Position numbers and translations under genes: made by a program. From Paenibacillus pasadenensis DSM 19293 (GTDB lineage Bacteria; Bacillota; Bacilli; Paenibacillales; Paenibacillaceae): 64,000 bases of DNA. Positions 27,470-35,272 of the stretch are shown here, one piece after another. The stretch covers positions 158,118 through 222,117 of the forward strand of contig NZ_KE383848.1 in the NCBI RefSeq assembly GCF_000422485.1. Direction: 5' to 3'. The number at the start of each line of letters is the position of its first letter. Position 1 is the first letter of the stretch. Under the pieces are notes generated by a model, which worked only from the letters and a program-made list of their open reading frames with translations, ran no database searches and was not told the origin of the DNA.

Positions 27470-28180
27470 ATGGCTAGAGTCCTTGCAATTGTTCCCGCAT
27501 TTAATGAAGAGAAGAATCTAATTTCTCTTTATCGGAAGCTTAAAAGTGTAGAACTCGAGGATCATACCTTCGATATAATTATTATTAATGATTGCTCTAC
27601 AGACAGGACGAAGGAAGTCTGTGATGTAAATGGAATCCCAGTTATTAATCTACCCTGCAATCTCGGCATTGGTGGGGCTGTTCAATCGGGATATAAGTAT
27701 GCACTTAAAAATGATTATGACATTGCACTTCAAGTGGATGGAGATGGGCAGCATGACCCGTCTTATATAACCAAATTAATTGCTCCAATTATTAACGGGG
27801 AGTCGGATATGGTCATAGGATCTCGTTATATTCAAAAACGAGGGTTTCAGTCATCAAAGATGAGGAGGCTGGGGATAAGGTATTTTACGTTGCTTTTGCA
27901 AGCAACTACAGGGCAAAAAATAACGGATCCAACTTCTGGTTTTAGAGCTTGCAATAAAAAAATGATTCGAGAGTTTGCGCGGTATTATCCTGTGGATTAT
28001 CCCGAGCCGGAATCTATTATGTTTTCTAAACGAAATCGCTTTGTTATCAAAGAAATCGCCGTAGAAATGAAGGCCCGAACAGAAGGTCATTCTTCAATTA
28101 CTTCTTTAAAGTCGGTTTATTACATGAGCAAAGTTTCTCTCGCTATAATTATTGATAAAATGAGAAAAGAAATGGTTTAG
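27470..28180 (+). CDS. DPM1-like polyprenyl-phosphate sugar synthase (GT2)
   Basis: A 236-residue GT2 enzyme of the dolichol/undecaprenyl-phosphate mannose or glucose synthase type: AIVPAFNEEKNL, IIINDCSTD, NLGIGGAVQSGYKYA, the QVDGDGQHDP metal site and ITDPTSGFRACNKK are all diagnostic. It makes a polyprenyl-phosphate monosaccharide on the cytoplasmic face, the donor for GT-C enzymes outside. Followed by DUF2304 and an SMR-like transporter, a common neighbourhood for this family. GAGGGGAG precedes the ATG. Confidence 0.9.
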   Translation: MARVLAIVPAFNEEKNLISLYRKLKSVELEDHTFDIIIINDCSTDRTKEVCDVNGIPVINLPCNLGIGGAVQSGYKYALKNDYDIALQVDGDGQHDPSYITKLIAPIINGESDMVIGSRYIQKRGFQSSKMRRLGIRYFTLLLQATTGQKITDPTSGFRACNKKMIREFARYYPVDYPEPESIMFSKRNRFVIKEIAVEMKARTEGHSSITSLKSVYYMSKVSLAIIIDKMRKEMV

Positions 28181-28190
28181 GGGATGGGAT

Positions 28191-28575
28191 ATGATTCCTT
28201 TTAAGCTTCAAATCATTTTGATCGCAGGGTCTTTTCTTTTTCTTTTGTTTGTTATTAATATGATTAGACGTTATAAACTTGAATTACGTTACTCCATGCT
28301 TTGGCTGATCTTGGGGATCATATTTCTAATTCTCGCTCTTATTCCCTCTTCCTTCTCAACAATCTCGAAGGTCATGGGAATAGAACTTCCTGTAAATGCC
28401 CTTTTCCTTATTACTATTTTCGGTAATATGATTATCAACTCTTGTTATTTCTAAGCAAACAATAAAGCTGAAGGAAATATCTCAGGAGATAGGGATTTTT
28501 AGACATGAATATGAGCGATTGAAAGAAATTAAGGAAGAATGTGATGCAAAGCATGATCAAGGGGACTTGGGTTAG
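28191..28575 (+). pseudogene. DUF2304 membrane protein gene interrupted by a frameshift
   Basis: The first frame (28191-28454) gives 87 residues with three membrane spans and stops after NMIINSCYF. The next frame, open from 28432 to the stop at 28573-28575, encodes LSTLVISKQTIKLKEISQEI and a coiled tail ending KHDQGDLG, exactly what the C-terminus of DUF2304 should look like. The reading frame therefore shifts between 28431 and 28454. It could be a true mutation, a base-calling error or programmed frameshifting; no classical slippery site is obvious. DUF2304 proteins accompany DPM1-like synthases, as here. Confidence 0.75.
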
Positions 28576-28915
28576 CTACTTTATTTTAATGCTCAATATC
28601 ATTTTTCTTGTTATGGGCCAAATGTTGTTTAAGTTTGGTCTAAACAAGATAGGTGGCGTCTCAATATTAACCGCTTGGAAAGCAGTCTTTAATCCATTTA
28701 TCTTTACTGGATTAATCCTTTATGTAATCGCGACTTTGCTTTGGTTTGTGGTGCTCTCTAGGCTACCCTTGGCAGTCGCCTATCCAATGCAAACCCTTGC
28801 ATATGTGCTTGGAATTATTATGGCAGTGTTGCTATTTCATGAACAGGTATCTTTAATAAAATGGTTCGGAATGCTGGTGATAATTGTAGGAGTAGTGCTT
28901 ATTGCATGGGAATAA
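28544..28915 (+). CDS. Small four-TM EamA/SMR-type transporter, candidate polyprenyl-phosphate sugar flippase
   Basis: 123 residues, four membrane spans, SMR/EamA-like (GQMLFKFGLNKIGGVS; LPLAVAYPMQTLAYVLGIIM with the conserved AYP). Close in layout to the ArnE/ArnF subunits that flip undecaprenyl-phosphate aminoarabinose. Beside a polyprenyl-phosphate sugar synthase it probably moves that lipid sugar outward. The start at 28544 has AAGGAAG eight bases upstream; it overlaps the shifted end of the DUF2304 gene by 32 bases. Confidence 0.8.
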   Translation: MQSMIKGTWVSYFILMLNIIFLVMGQMLFKFGLNKIGGVSILTAWKAVFNPFIFTGLILYVIATLLWFVVLSRLPLAVAYPMQTLAYVLGIIMAVLLFHEQVSLIKWFGMLVIIVGVVLIAWE

Positions 28916-28934
28916 AGCCATTTGGGAGGTACGC

Positions 28935-29678
28935 ATGAAAGGTATTATATTAGCTGGAGGCACAGGCTCACGCCTCTATCCCCTCACCAAAGTCACCAAC
29001 AAGCATTTGCTGCCCGTAGGCAAGTATCCAATGATCTTCCATTCCATCGCCAAGCTCAAGGAAGCCGATATCAAGGACATTCTCATCGTAACCGGCAAAG
29101 AGCATATGGGTGATGTGGTGAACTTACTAGGAAGTGGCCATGAATTTGGAGTTTCTCTCACCTACAAAGTTCAAGATCAAGCAGGGGGAATTGCTCAGGC
29201 GCTTGGATTAGCGGAGCACTTTGCAAACCGTGAGCAAATGGTCGTCATCCTAGGAGATAATGTTTTCTCCGACTCCATTGCCGAATATGCGAAAAATTTC
29301 CGCAAACAGAATAAAGGCGCTAAGATCCTCATCCAAGAAGTTCACGATCCGCAGCGCTACGGCGTGCCCGAACTTGATGGTGATCGGATTGTTTCCATCG
29401 AAGAAAAGCCGGCGCAGCCGAAGAGCAGCTATGCCGTTACAGGCATCTATATGTATGACAGCAAGGTGTTCGACATCATTAAAACTCTCCAGCCTTCCGG
29501 CCGAGGAGAGCTTGAGATTACGGATGTCAATAATGCCTATATCAAATCCAACTCTCTCTCATATGATATTTTAAGAGGATGGTGGACCGACGCGGGTACG
29601 CATGCCTCCTTGACCCATGCAAACGAACTGGCTAAAGATCTCGTTTTTGGGGAAGAGTTCGGCAAGCTCAAGCTTTAA
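28935..29678 (+). CDS. rmlA: Glucose-1-phosphate thymidylyltransferase
   Basis: Makes dTDP-glucose from glucose 1-phosphate and dTTP, the first step to dTDP-L-rhamnose. MKGIILAGGTGSRLYPLT carries the nucleotidyl-transfer signature; NKHLLPVGKYPMI and ILGDNVF (metal Asp) follow, then EEKPAQPKSSYAVTGIYMYD. At 247 residues it is the short RmlA form without the C-terminal regulatory extension. GGGAGG lies upstream of the ATG at 28935. Base composition rises sharply from here, marking the end of the AT-rich cassette. Confidence 0.95.
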   Translation: MKGIILAGGTGSRLYPLTKVTNKHLLPVGKYPMIFHSIAKLKEADIKDILIVTGKEHMGDVVNLLGSGHEFGVSLTYKVQDQAGGIAQALGLAEHFANREQMVVILGDNVFSDSIAEYAKNFRKQNKGAKILIQEVHDPQRYGVPELDGDRIVSIEEKPAQPKSSYAVTGIYMYDSKVFDIIKTLQPSGRGELEITDVNNAYIKSNSLSYDILRGWWTDAGTHASLTHANELAKDLVFGEEFGKLKL

Positions 29679-29710
29679 GCAGTGAGAAGAAGAGAAAGGA
29701 TGGTGTTTTC

Positions 29711-30262
29711 TTGAACGTTCACGAGACGAAGCTGCCAGGGTTGAAACTTATTGAGCCAGCCGTTCATGGAGATCACCGGGGCTTTTTTGTCGAAAGCTAT
29801 AACGAAGCCCGGTTTCATCAAAATGGCATCAAGCATGGCTTCATTCAAGACAATCATTCCCTTTCCGTAGAGGCGGGTGTCCTCCGCGGTCTTCACTATC
29901 AGCTCAACCCCAAAGCCCAAACCAAACTCGTCCGCTGCACAGCCGGCGCGATCTACGATGTTGTGGTGGACATCCGCAAAGGTTCTCCTACTTTCGGCCA
30001 GTGGCAAGGATTTATCCTGAGCGCTACCAACCATCGTCAGCTGCTCGTGCCGAAGGGCTTCGCGCATGGCTTCTGCACCTTGGTGCCGAACTCCGAGGTT
30101 CAATACAAGGTGGATGAATTCTACTCGGCGGAACATGATCGGGGCATTGCGTGGAACGATCCTGCGTTCGGAATCGATTGGCCGGTTCGTAAGCCGGTGC
30201 TCTCTGATAAAGACGGGAAGCATCCAGTTCTAGCAGATGCCGATATCAATTTCACCTTTTGA
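29711..30262 (+). CDS. rmlC: dTDP-4-dehydrorhamnose 3,5-epimerase
   Basis: Cupin enzyme, third step of dTDP-L-rhamnose synthesis. 183 residues with DHRGFFVESYNEARF, the catalytic His in GVLRGLHYQLNP, VRCTAGAIYDVVVDIRKGSPTFG shown in part only, FAHGFCTL and EVQYKVDEFYS with the conserved Tyr. The start is TTG at 29711, with AAAGGATGG nine bases upstream; the ATG at 29700 is out of frame and stops quickly. Middle of the rmlACBD operon. Confidence 0.95.
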   Translation: MNVHETKLPGLKLIEPAVHGDHRGFFVESYNEARFHQNGIKHGFIQDNHSLSVEAGVLRGLHYQLNPKAQTKLVRCTAGAIYDVVVDIRKGSPTFGQWQGFILSATNHRQLLVPKGFAHGFCTLVPNSEVQYKVDEFYSAEHDRGIAWNDPAFGIDWPVRKPVLSDKDGKHPVLADADINFTF

Positions 30263-30296
30263 AGGCTGATTCCAACGAGAAAGGAACGTTGCCACT

Positions 30297-31328
30297 GTGA
30301 AGCTGCTCGTTACCGGCGGAGCCGGATTCATCGGGAGCAATTTCGTGCTGTATATGGCCGAAAAGTACTCCGACTATGAAATCATCAATGTCGATGCTCT
30401 AACCTATGCAGGAAATTTGGAAAACCTCAAATCGGTGGAAGGCAATCCGAAGGTCCGATTTGTAAAAGCCGATATTACGAAGCGGGAAGACCTGGAGCCG
30501 CTGTTCCAATCTGGAGTAGATGTCGTGGCGAACTTCGCGGCGGAGTCCCATGTCGACCGCAGCATTCTTGAGCCGGATGTCTTCGTCAAGACGAATGTGC
30601 TCGGCACGCAGACGCTGCTGGAGCTGGCCAAGCAATACGGCGTGCAAAAGTTTGTGCAAGTCTCGACGGACGAGGTGTACGGCACGCTCGGAGAAACGGG
30701 CCTCTTTACCGAGGAGACGCCGCTCGCCGCCAACAGTCCGTACTCAGCCAGCAAGGCGGGAGCCGATCTTCTGGTGCGCGCTTACCACGAGACATTCGGG
30801 CTTCCGGTGAACATCACGCGCTGCTCGAATAACTACGGACCGTTCCAGTTCCCGGAGAAGCTGATTCCGCTCATGATTCAAAACGCGCTGCAAGACAAGC
30901 CGCTGCCCGTCTATGGCGACGGACTGAATGTGCGCGACTGGCTATATGTAGAGGATCATTGCAGCGCGATCGATCTCGTCATCCACAAAGGCGTCGACGG
31001 CGAGGTGTACAATGTCGGCGGACGGAACGAGCGGAACAACCTGCAGGTCGTGAAGACGATCCTTCAGGAGCTGGGCAAGCCGGAAAGCCTCATCCAGTTC
31101 GTCAAGGACCGTCCTGGACATGACCGGCGCTATGCGATCGACGCCGACAAGATCCGCAGCGAGCTTGGCTGGACGCCGAAGCATGACTATGAATCCGGCA
31201 TCCGAGCGACGATCCGTTGGTATTTGGACAACGAGGAATGGATGAAAGGCGTGCTCAGCGGAGCTTACCAGCAGTATTACGACACGCAATATGGAGATCG
31301 GCTGCAGCAGCCGGATAACAAATCATGA
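30297..31328 (+). CDS. rmlB: dTDP-glucose 4,6-dehydratase
   Basis: Extended short-chain dehydrogenase, second step of dTDP-L-rhamnose synthesis. NAD-binding TGGAGFIGSNF at the start, DALTYAGN, the AAESHVDRS loop, VSTDEVYG, and catalytic Y-x3-K in SPYSASKAGAD; NNYGPFQFPEKLIPL completes the family pattern. 343 residues, normal size. GTG start at 30297 with AAAGGA 12 bases upstream. Its stop overlaps the rmlD start by four bases (ATGA), indicating coupled translation. Confidence 0.96.
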   Translation: MKLLVTGGAGFIGSNFVLYMAEKYSDYEIINVDALTYAGNLENLKSVEGNPKVRFVKADITKREDLEPLFQSGVDVVANFAAESHVDRSILEPDVFVKTNVLGTQTLLELAKQYGVQKFVQVSTDEVYGTLGETGLFTEETPLAANSPYSASKAGADLLVRAYHETFGLPVNITRCSNNYGPFQFPEKLIPLMIQNALQDKPLPVYGDGLNVRDWLYVEDHCSAIDLVIHKGVDGEVYNVGGRNERNNLQVVKTILQELGKPESLIQFVKDRPGHDRRYAIDADKIRSELGWTPKHDYESGIRATIRWYLDNEEWMKGVLSGAYQQYYDTQYGDRLQQPDNKS

Positions 31329-32185
31329 GCGAATCGGCTATGAACATCCTGGTCACCGGCGCGAATGGGCAGCTGGGAAAAGAGCTTGCGCTCTGGCAAC
31401 CGGAGGATGGGCTAAACATCGTCGGTCTTGGCCGCGACGAGCTCGATATTACTTCGCTGGAGCAATGCCGGAAGGCCATGGAAGAGCTCAAGCCGGACGT
31501 GGTCATCCACTGCGCCGCTTACACGGCTGTCGATCAGGCGGAGACGGATCGGGACGGCGCCTATCGGGTCAACGCGGCGGGGACTCGCAACGTCGCCTTG
31601 GCGGCGAGAGAGGCGGGAGCCAAGCTCATTTACGTCAGTACGGATTATGTGTTCGATGGTCAAGCAGAGCGTCCTTATGAAGAGTACGACCTGCCGAATC
31701 CCAAGACGGTGTACGGGAAATCAAAACTGGCCGGGGAGCAGCTGGTGCAGTCGCTGCATGACCGCTGGTTCATCGTCCGGACGTCGTGGGTATACGGCAA
31801 GCATGGCGCTAATTTCGTCAAGACGATGCTGAGGCTCGGGGCGGAAAAGGATCGCCTTTCCATCGTGAGCGATCAGTTCGGTTCGCCGACGTATACGAAG
31901 GATTTTGCCGCGCTCCTGCTGGAGCTGGCGCGCTCGGAAGCTTATGGCATCTACCATGCCTCCAATACGGGCAGCTGCTCCTGGCATGAGTTCGCACAGG
32001 CGATTTTCGAGGAAGCCGGTCTGAAGGCGCAAGCCGATCCGTGCACGACGGAGGAATTCCCGCGCCCAGCGCCAAGGCCGAAGTTCTCCATCATGGATCA
32101 TGGGGCGATACGCGTCAACGGCTTCAACGAACTGCCGGAGTGGCGGGAGGCGTTGGTTCGTTTTCTGCAGGAATTAAAAGCGTAG
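31325..32185 (+). CDS. rmlD: dTDP-4-dehydrorhamnose reductase
   Basis: Final NAD(P)H-dependent step giving dTDP-L-rhamnose. 286 residues: NILVTGANGQLGKEL, HCAAYTAVDQAE, VSTDYVFDG and catalytic YGKSKLAGE; RTSWVYG and the sugar-side DQFGSPTYT are also diagnostic. Start at 31325 overlaps rmlB; 31340 is an alternative that begins right at the Rossmann strand. Last gene of the glycan operon before a strong terminator. Confidence 0.95.
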   Translation: MSESAMNILVTGANGQLGKELALWQPEDGLNIVGLGRDELDITSLEQCRKAMEELKPDVVIHCAAYTAVDQAETDRDGAYRVNAAGTRNVALAAREAGAKLIYVSTDYVFDGQAERPYEEYDLPNPKTVYGKSKLAGEQLVQSLHDRWFIVRTSWVYGKHGANFVKTMLRLGAEKDRLSIVSDQFGSPTYTKDFAALLLELARSEAYGIYHASNTGSCSWHEFAQAIFEEAGLKAQADPCTTEEFPRPAPRPKFSIMDHGAIRVNGFNELPEWREALVRFLQELKA

Positions 32186-32190
32186 AAACA

Positions 32191-32232
32191 AAAAGAGAGG
32201 CTCCGGGACTACGTCCTGGGCCTCTCTTTTTG
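32191..32232. terminator. Bidirectional terminator between rmlD and the convergent GT-C gene
   Basis: AAAAGAGAGG (32191-32200) pairs with CCTCTCTTTT (32221-32230), with T/A runs on both sides. It ends the + strand glycan operon and lies across the stop of the minus-strand gene. Confidence 0.88.
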
Positions 32233-33828
32233 CTTGAATTGCAGGAGCATCAAAGCTGCGAGTCCGAGCAGCAGCGCCAGGTTTGCCGCGCTGAGAGCAA
32301 CCGCGAGCGCATGCTCCCAGCCGACAAGCGAGCCACTGCCGAAGCCCCCGCTAAAGGCGCTGCCAGGAGAATCGTCTCGCCAACCGCCTGCCGAGGCATC
32401 TCGCCAAGGCTGGCCGCTCTCGGCAGCTGCACGCCCACGGCCGTCGAAGCCGCCATTGCCGAAGCCCTCGCTCCCATCAAAGCCGCTGCGACCGAGGCCG
32501 CCGCTGCCGTCAGAGCCGCCATGGCTTCTTTCGGCAAAGCCACGGCTCGTCGCGCTGCGGCCGCCCAGCCATTTCCCGCCCATCCCGCCGTTCAGCACCA
32601 TCCAGATGTTGAGCGCGGTAGAGAGGGTGAACCAGCCGGCGGCAAAAGACCAAAGGCGGCGCGGCGTCCAGCGACGTAGAGGATGGGGTGAGCCGGTGCC
32701 GGCGGCTGGTTCCGGGACAAGGACAATCCTCGGACTGGCCGTTGTGTCGAAAGCGGACGTTGTCTCGCGTCCCATCAAAAATGGAACCAGCACCAGGAAC
32801 AGCATCGCCGGAACACCGTACCGCTCGTGGATCTCGGTCGGGAGCATGAAGAAGGCCAGGTTGATGAAGGCGGAGGCCATCAGCAGGTGAACGGTGCGAA
32901 GCTGCTTCAGCAGCAGGACGTAGGCGGCGACGAAGGCGCAGGCCAGGCCGAGCAGGAGGAAGCCGAACGTCTTGTAGCTCATCCCGGCCGCCAAGGTGGT
33001 CGTGTCGTTCAAGGACGGATCTGTAAACAGGTGGTACCACAGGTTGAAGGCGTTCAGCGACAGCTGCGGGTACATGTCGGTCGCGCTCAAGTAGGCGGCC
33101 TGGACCATGTCGTCCAGCGTGCCGTTGGCGCTGAAACAGGCGGCTGTCAGCGCAAGCGGAGCCAGAAAGCCTGCCGCAAGCAGCAGCGGATGGGCAAAGT
33201 CCCGCCGCAGCATCCGGCGCAGCGCATACGCTCCGATAACAGGCGCGATGACGATCGCCTGGAACTTGCTGAGCAGAGCGATGCCGAGAAGCGCTCCCGC
33301 CAGAAACGGCTGGCCGACGAGCGCGAGCACGCCCAGCGCCATGAGCAGGCTATGGAAGACGTCAATTTGACCCCAGATCGCCCCGTCGGCGAGCAGCGCC
33401 GGATTCAGCGCCAGCGCTCCAAGCAGGAGCAGCTGCGAGCGCCGGGATAGCCGGCGGCGCAGGACGAGGGGCAGGATCGCCATGGCGAGCAGATCGAACA
33501 GGATCGGAAGCGCTTTGGAGGTCAGATGGGCCGTCTTGATCTCCAGCCCAAGGGCATTCAGCACATGGCCATAGCCCTCCAGGATCGCGATGAAAACGGG
33601 AGGGTAATTCTGCATGTCCGCATGCACGTAGGAAAGGCGGACGCCATGCTCCATCGCGCCTTGCATCCAGCGGATGAAGTACATTTGGTCGCCGACATAG
33701 CCGTTTGTATAGAGGCCGAGGAGCAAGCGAGCGGCAAGTCCGGCCAGGAACAGCCCGGCGGCCCATAGGCCGAAGGTCCGTGCGGACATCGGCTCGGCTA
33801 GAGAAGCGGCAGAGGAGGAAGAGGACAA
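32209..33828 (-). CDS. GT-C family membrane glycosyltransferase, Gpi18/mannosyltransferase-like
   Basis: About 539 residues with 10-12 membrane spans. After the first span the loop GYVGDQMYFIRWMQGAMEHG carries the acidic residue expected of GT-C enzymes; ADMQNYPPVF, WGQIDVFHSLLMALG and PTEIHERYGVPAML are typical of COG5542-type mannosyltransferases using polyprenyl-phosphate sugars. A Gly/Ser-rich, repeat-like segment of about 75 residues sits between the last two spans, probably outside the membrane. A TTG at 33826-33828, ten bases after AAAGGAGG, is the best start; the first downstream ATG is at 33789, and an upstream ATG would run into repeats. Convergent with rmlD; function in this glycan is unproven. 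Confidence 0.78.
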   Translation of the reverse strand: MSSSSSAASLAEPMSARTFGLWAAGLFLAGLAARLLLGLYTNGYVGDQMYFIRWMQGAMEHGVRLSYVHADMQNYPPVFIAILEGYGHVLNALGLEIKTAHLTSKALPILFDLLAMAILPLVLRRRLSRRSQLLLLGALALNPALLADGAIWGQIDVFHSLLMALGVLALVGQPFLAGALLGIALLSKFQAIVIAPVIGAYALRRMLRRDFAHPLLLAAGFLAPLALTAACFSANGTLDDMVQAAYLSATDMYPQLSLNAFNLWYHLFTDPSLNDTTTLAAGMSYKTFGFLLLGLACAFVAAYVLLLKQLRTVHLLMASAFINLAFFMLPTEIHERYGVPAMLFLVLVPFLMGRETTSAFDTTASPRIVLVPEPAAGTGSPHPLRRWTPRRLWSFAAGWFTLSTALNIWMVLNGGMGGKWLGGRSATSRGFAERSHGGSDGSGGLGRSGFDGSEGFGNGGFDGRGRAAAESGQPWRDASAGGWRDDSPGSAFSGGFGSGSLVGWEHALAVALSAANLALLLGLAALMLLQFKQKERPRT

Positions 33829-33894
33829 GGGCGGGGGCCCTCCTTTCGGCAGGAAGTGGAGATGTCCAAGAATCCGGCTTATATGTCGGCATCC

Positions 33895-33982
33895 GGAATT
33901 CGGCATCCGGCATCCGGCATGTGGAAGCCGGCATCAGGTACCCGGCATCAGGTACCCGGCATCCGGATGCCGGGTACCTGAT
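33895..33982. repeat. CGGCATC repeat cluster ending in a 36-bp perfect palindrome
   Basis: Between the GT-C and AraC genes, CGGCATCCGG-type units recur, then GCATCAGGTACCCG is repeated in tandem (33931-33944, 33945-33958). The block 33947-33982 is a perfect 36-bp palindrome centred at CATCC|GGATG with KpnI-like GGTACC in each arm. It lacks a T-run. It resembles a REP/BIME-type intergenic element or a strong cruciform; other copies cannot be checked here. Confidence 0.8.
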
Positions 33983-34012
33983 GATGTCGGAGAAAAAACG
34001 CGCGATGAATCC

Positions 34013-34876
34013 CTACTCCCGCCTCCGGTAAGCCCCGGGCGGCACGCCGTACTTTTCCCGGAACACCCGGTGGAAGTAGGTGTAGCTGCCGAAGCCCGCC
34101 TCGTCGGCGATCTGCTCGAGCGTGAGCTGGCTGCCGGCCATGAGCCGCAGCGCCAGCGCGAGCCGGACCTGCTGCGCGTACTGCATGATCGAGCCGCCGG
34201 TCTCCTGCTTGAACAGATGCACGGCGCGCGTCTTGCTGATGCCGACATGGGCCGCCGCCTCGTCGAGCGTGAACGCCCGCGTCGCGTGGGCTTCGACGAA
34301 GTGCTTGAGCTTCATCGCGAGCAGCGCGCCCGGACCGCCTTTGGCCGGCGCTTCGCGGATCGCGCGCTCCAGCAGCAGGCACAGCGCCTGCAGCAGCGCC
34401 GACAGGATCTCGGGGCTGCCCCCGTCGAGGCGCCGGCTCTCCAGCGCGAGCTGATGCCAGATGCCCTGGATCTTGCCGTCGTCGGCGATCCGGGCGCGGC
34501 GCGGGCGTGCTTCCTGCTGCCACCAGCGGTCGAGCCACGACCCGGTCGCCATGAAATAATAATCCGCGCTCGCTCCGTGGCCGGGCTCATCCCCACCAGG
34601 GACGATGTCGATCTCATACGCCTCGCCCGGCGGAAAAAGCAGCAGCTCCCCCGGCAGCACGGTCTCCATCCGGCCGCCCAGCAGGACGGACGCCTGGCCT
34701 TCGATCTGCAGACGGAACAGATAGCACTCGAGCCCGCCGCGCATCGACTGCTGGAACGGCTGCTCATGCCGCGAATAGTCGCACAGGACGATAGACACCG
34801 CGGGCGCATCCGCAGGCGCCAGCGGCTTGACCGCAGGCGCGCCGGGAGCCGGGAGCGGTCCGTTGTACCAGGACAT
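34013..34876 (-). CDS. AraC family transcriptional regulator
   Basis: 287 residues: an N-terminal cupin-like sensor (ECYLFRLQIEGQASVLLGG, LPGELLLFPPGEAYEI) and a C-terminal double helix-turn-helix (FTLDEAAAHVGISKTRAVHL; LTLEQIADEAGFGSYTYFHR, then FREKYGVPPGAYRR). Typical of sugar-responsive activators in Paenibacillus. AAAGGTGG lies upstream of the ATG. Divergent from the GH30-GH1 genes across 396 bases, so regulation of those beta-glucosidases is the natural inference. Confidence 0.88.
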   Translation of the reverse strand: MSWYNGPLPAPGAPAVKPLAPADAPAVSIVLCDYSRHEQPFQQSMRGGLECYLFRLQIEGQASVLLGGRMETVLPGELLLFPPGEAYEIDIVPGGDEPGHGASADYYFMATGSWLDRWWQQEARPRRARIADDGKIQGIWHQLALESRRLDGGSPEILSALLQALCLLLERAIREAPAKGGPGALLAMKLKHFVEAHATRAFTLDEAAAHVGISKTRAVHLFKQETGGSIMQYAQQVRLALALRLMAGSQLTLEQIADEAGFGSYTYFHRVFREKYGVPPGAYRRRE

Positions 34877-35272
34877 GGCGGGCAGCCACCTTTCTCAGGT
34901 AGGATTGGAGCGCCGAGCCGCGAGCGGCTTCAGGCTGGGGAATGCGGCGGCAGGCAAGGGCGTGGACGCGGAATCATCCGGTCGACCCTCTCTGGAATCG
35001 GTGGACGCCGTCGGACGAGAGGCCGTCGAAAGGATCCGTCCGGCCTGGGTCATAGCCGCATCTGCGCGAGCTCTCCTTCCAGACGGCGCAAGCCGGGAAT
35101 TTGTTTTGGACAAGGCTTATTCAGTATAGCCGATCCAGATGAATCCCAGATGAACGGCGGCGAGATTCTTCGAGATGACCAGATCGTTGAGGTTCCTAGC
35201 CAGATTGTTTCTACAAAGGATAAGGGCTCTCCTTTTATAATAAGGGCATAGGTTGAGGAAAGGATGAGCCCG
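34877..35272. other. Intergenic region between the AraC gene and GH30-GH1
   Basis: About 34877-35110 is GC-rich and holds nothing recognisable. 35110-35272 is AT-richer: a perfect TATAAT (35236-35241) is the likely -10 of the GH30 gene, without a convincing -35, and TAAGGGC occurs at 35221 and 35241 on either side of it as a possible activator or repressor site. The missing -35 is consistent with activator dependence. Confidence 0.45.

Noticed and set aside
20860-28934. Insertion sequence or prophage as cause of the AT-rich block
   Set aside because: No transposase, integrase, terminal inverted repeat or target duplication is visible at either edge.
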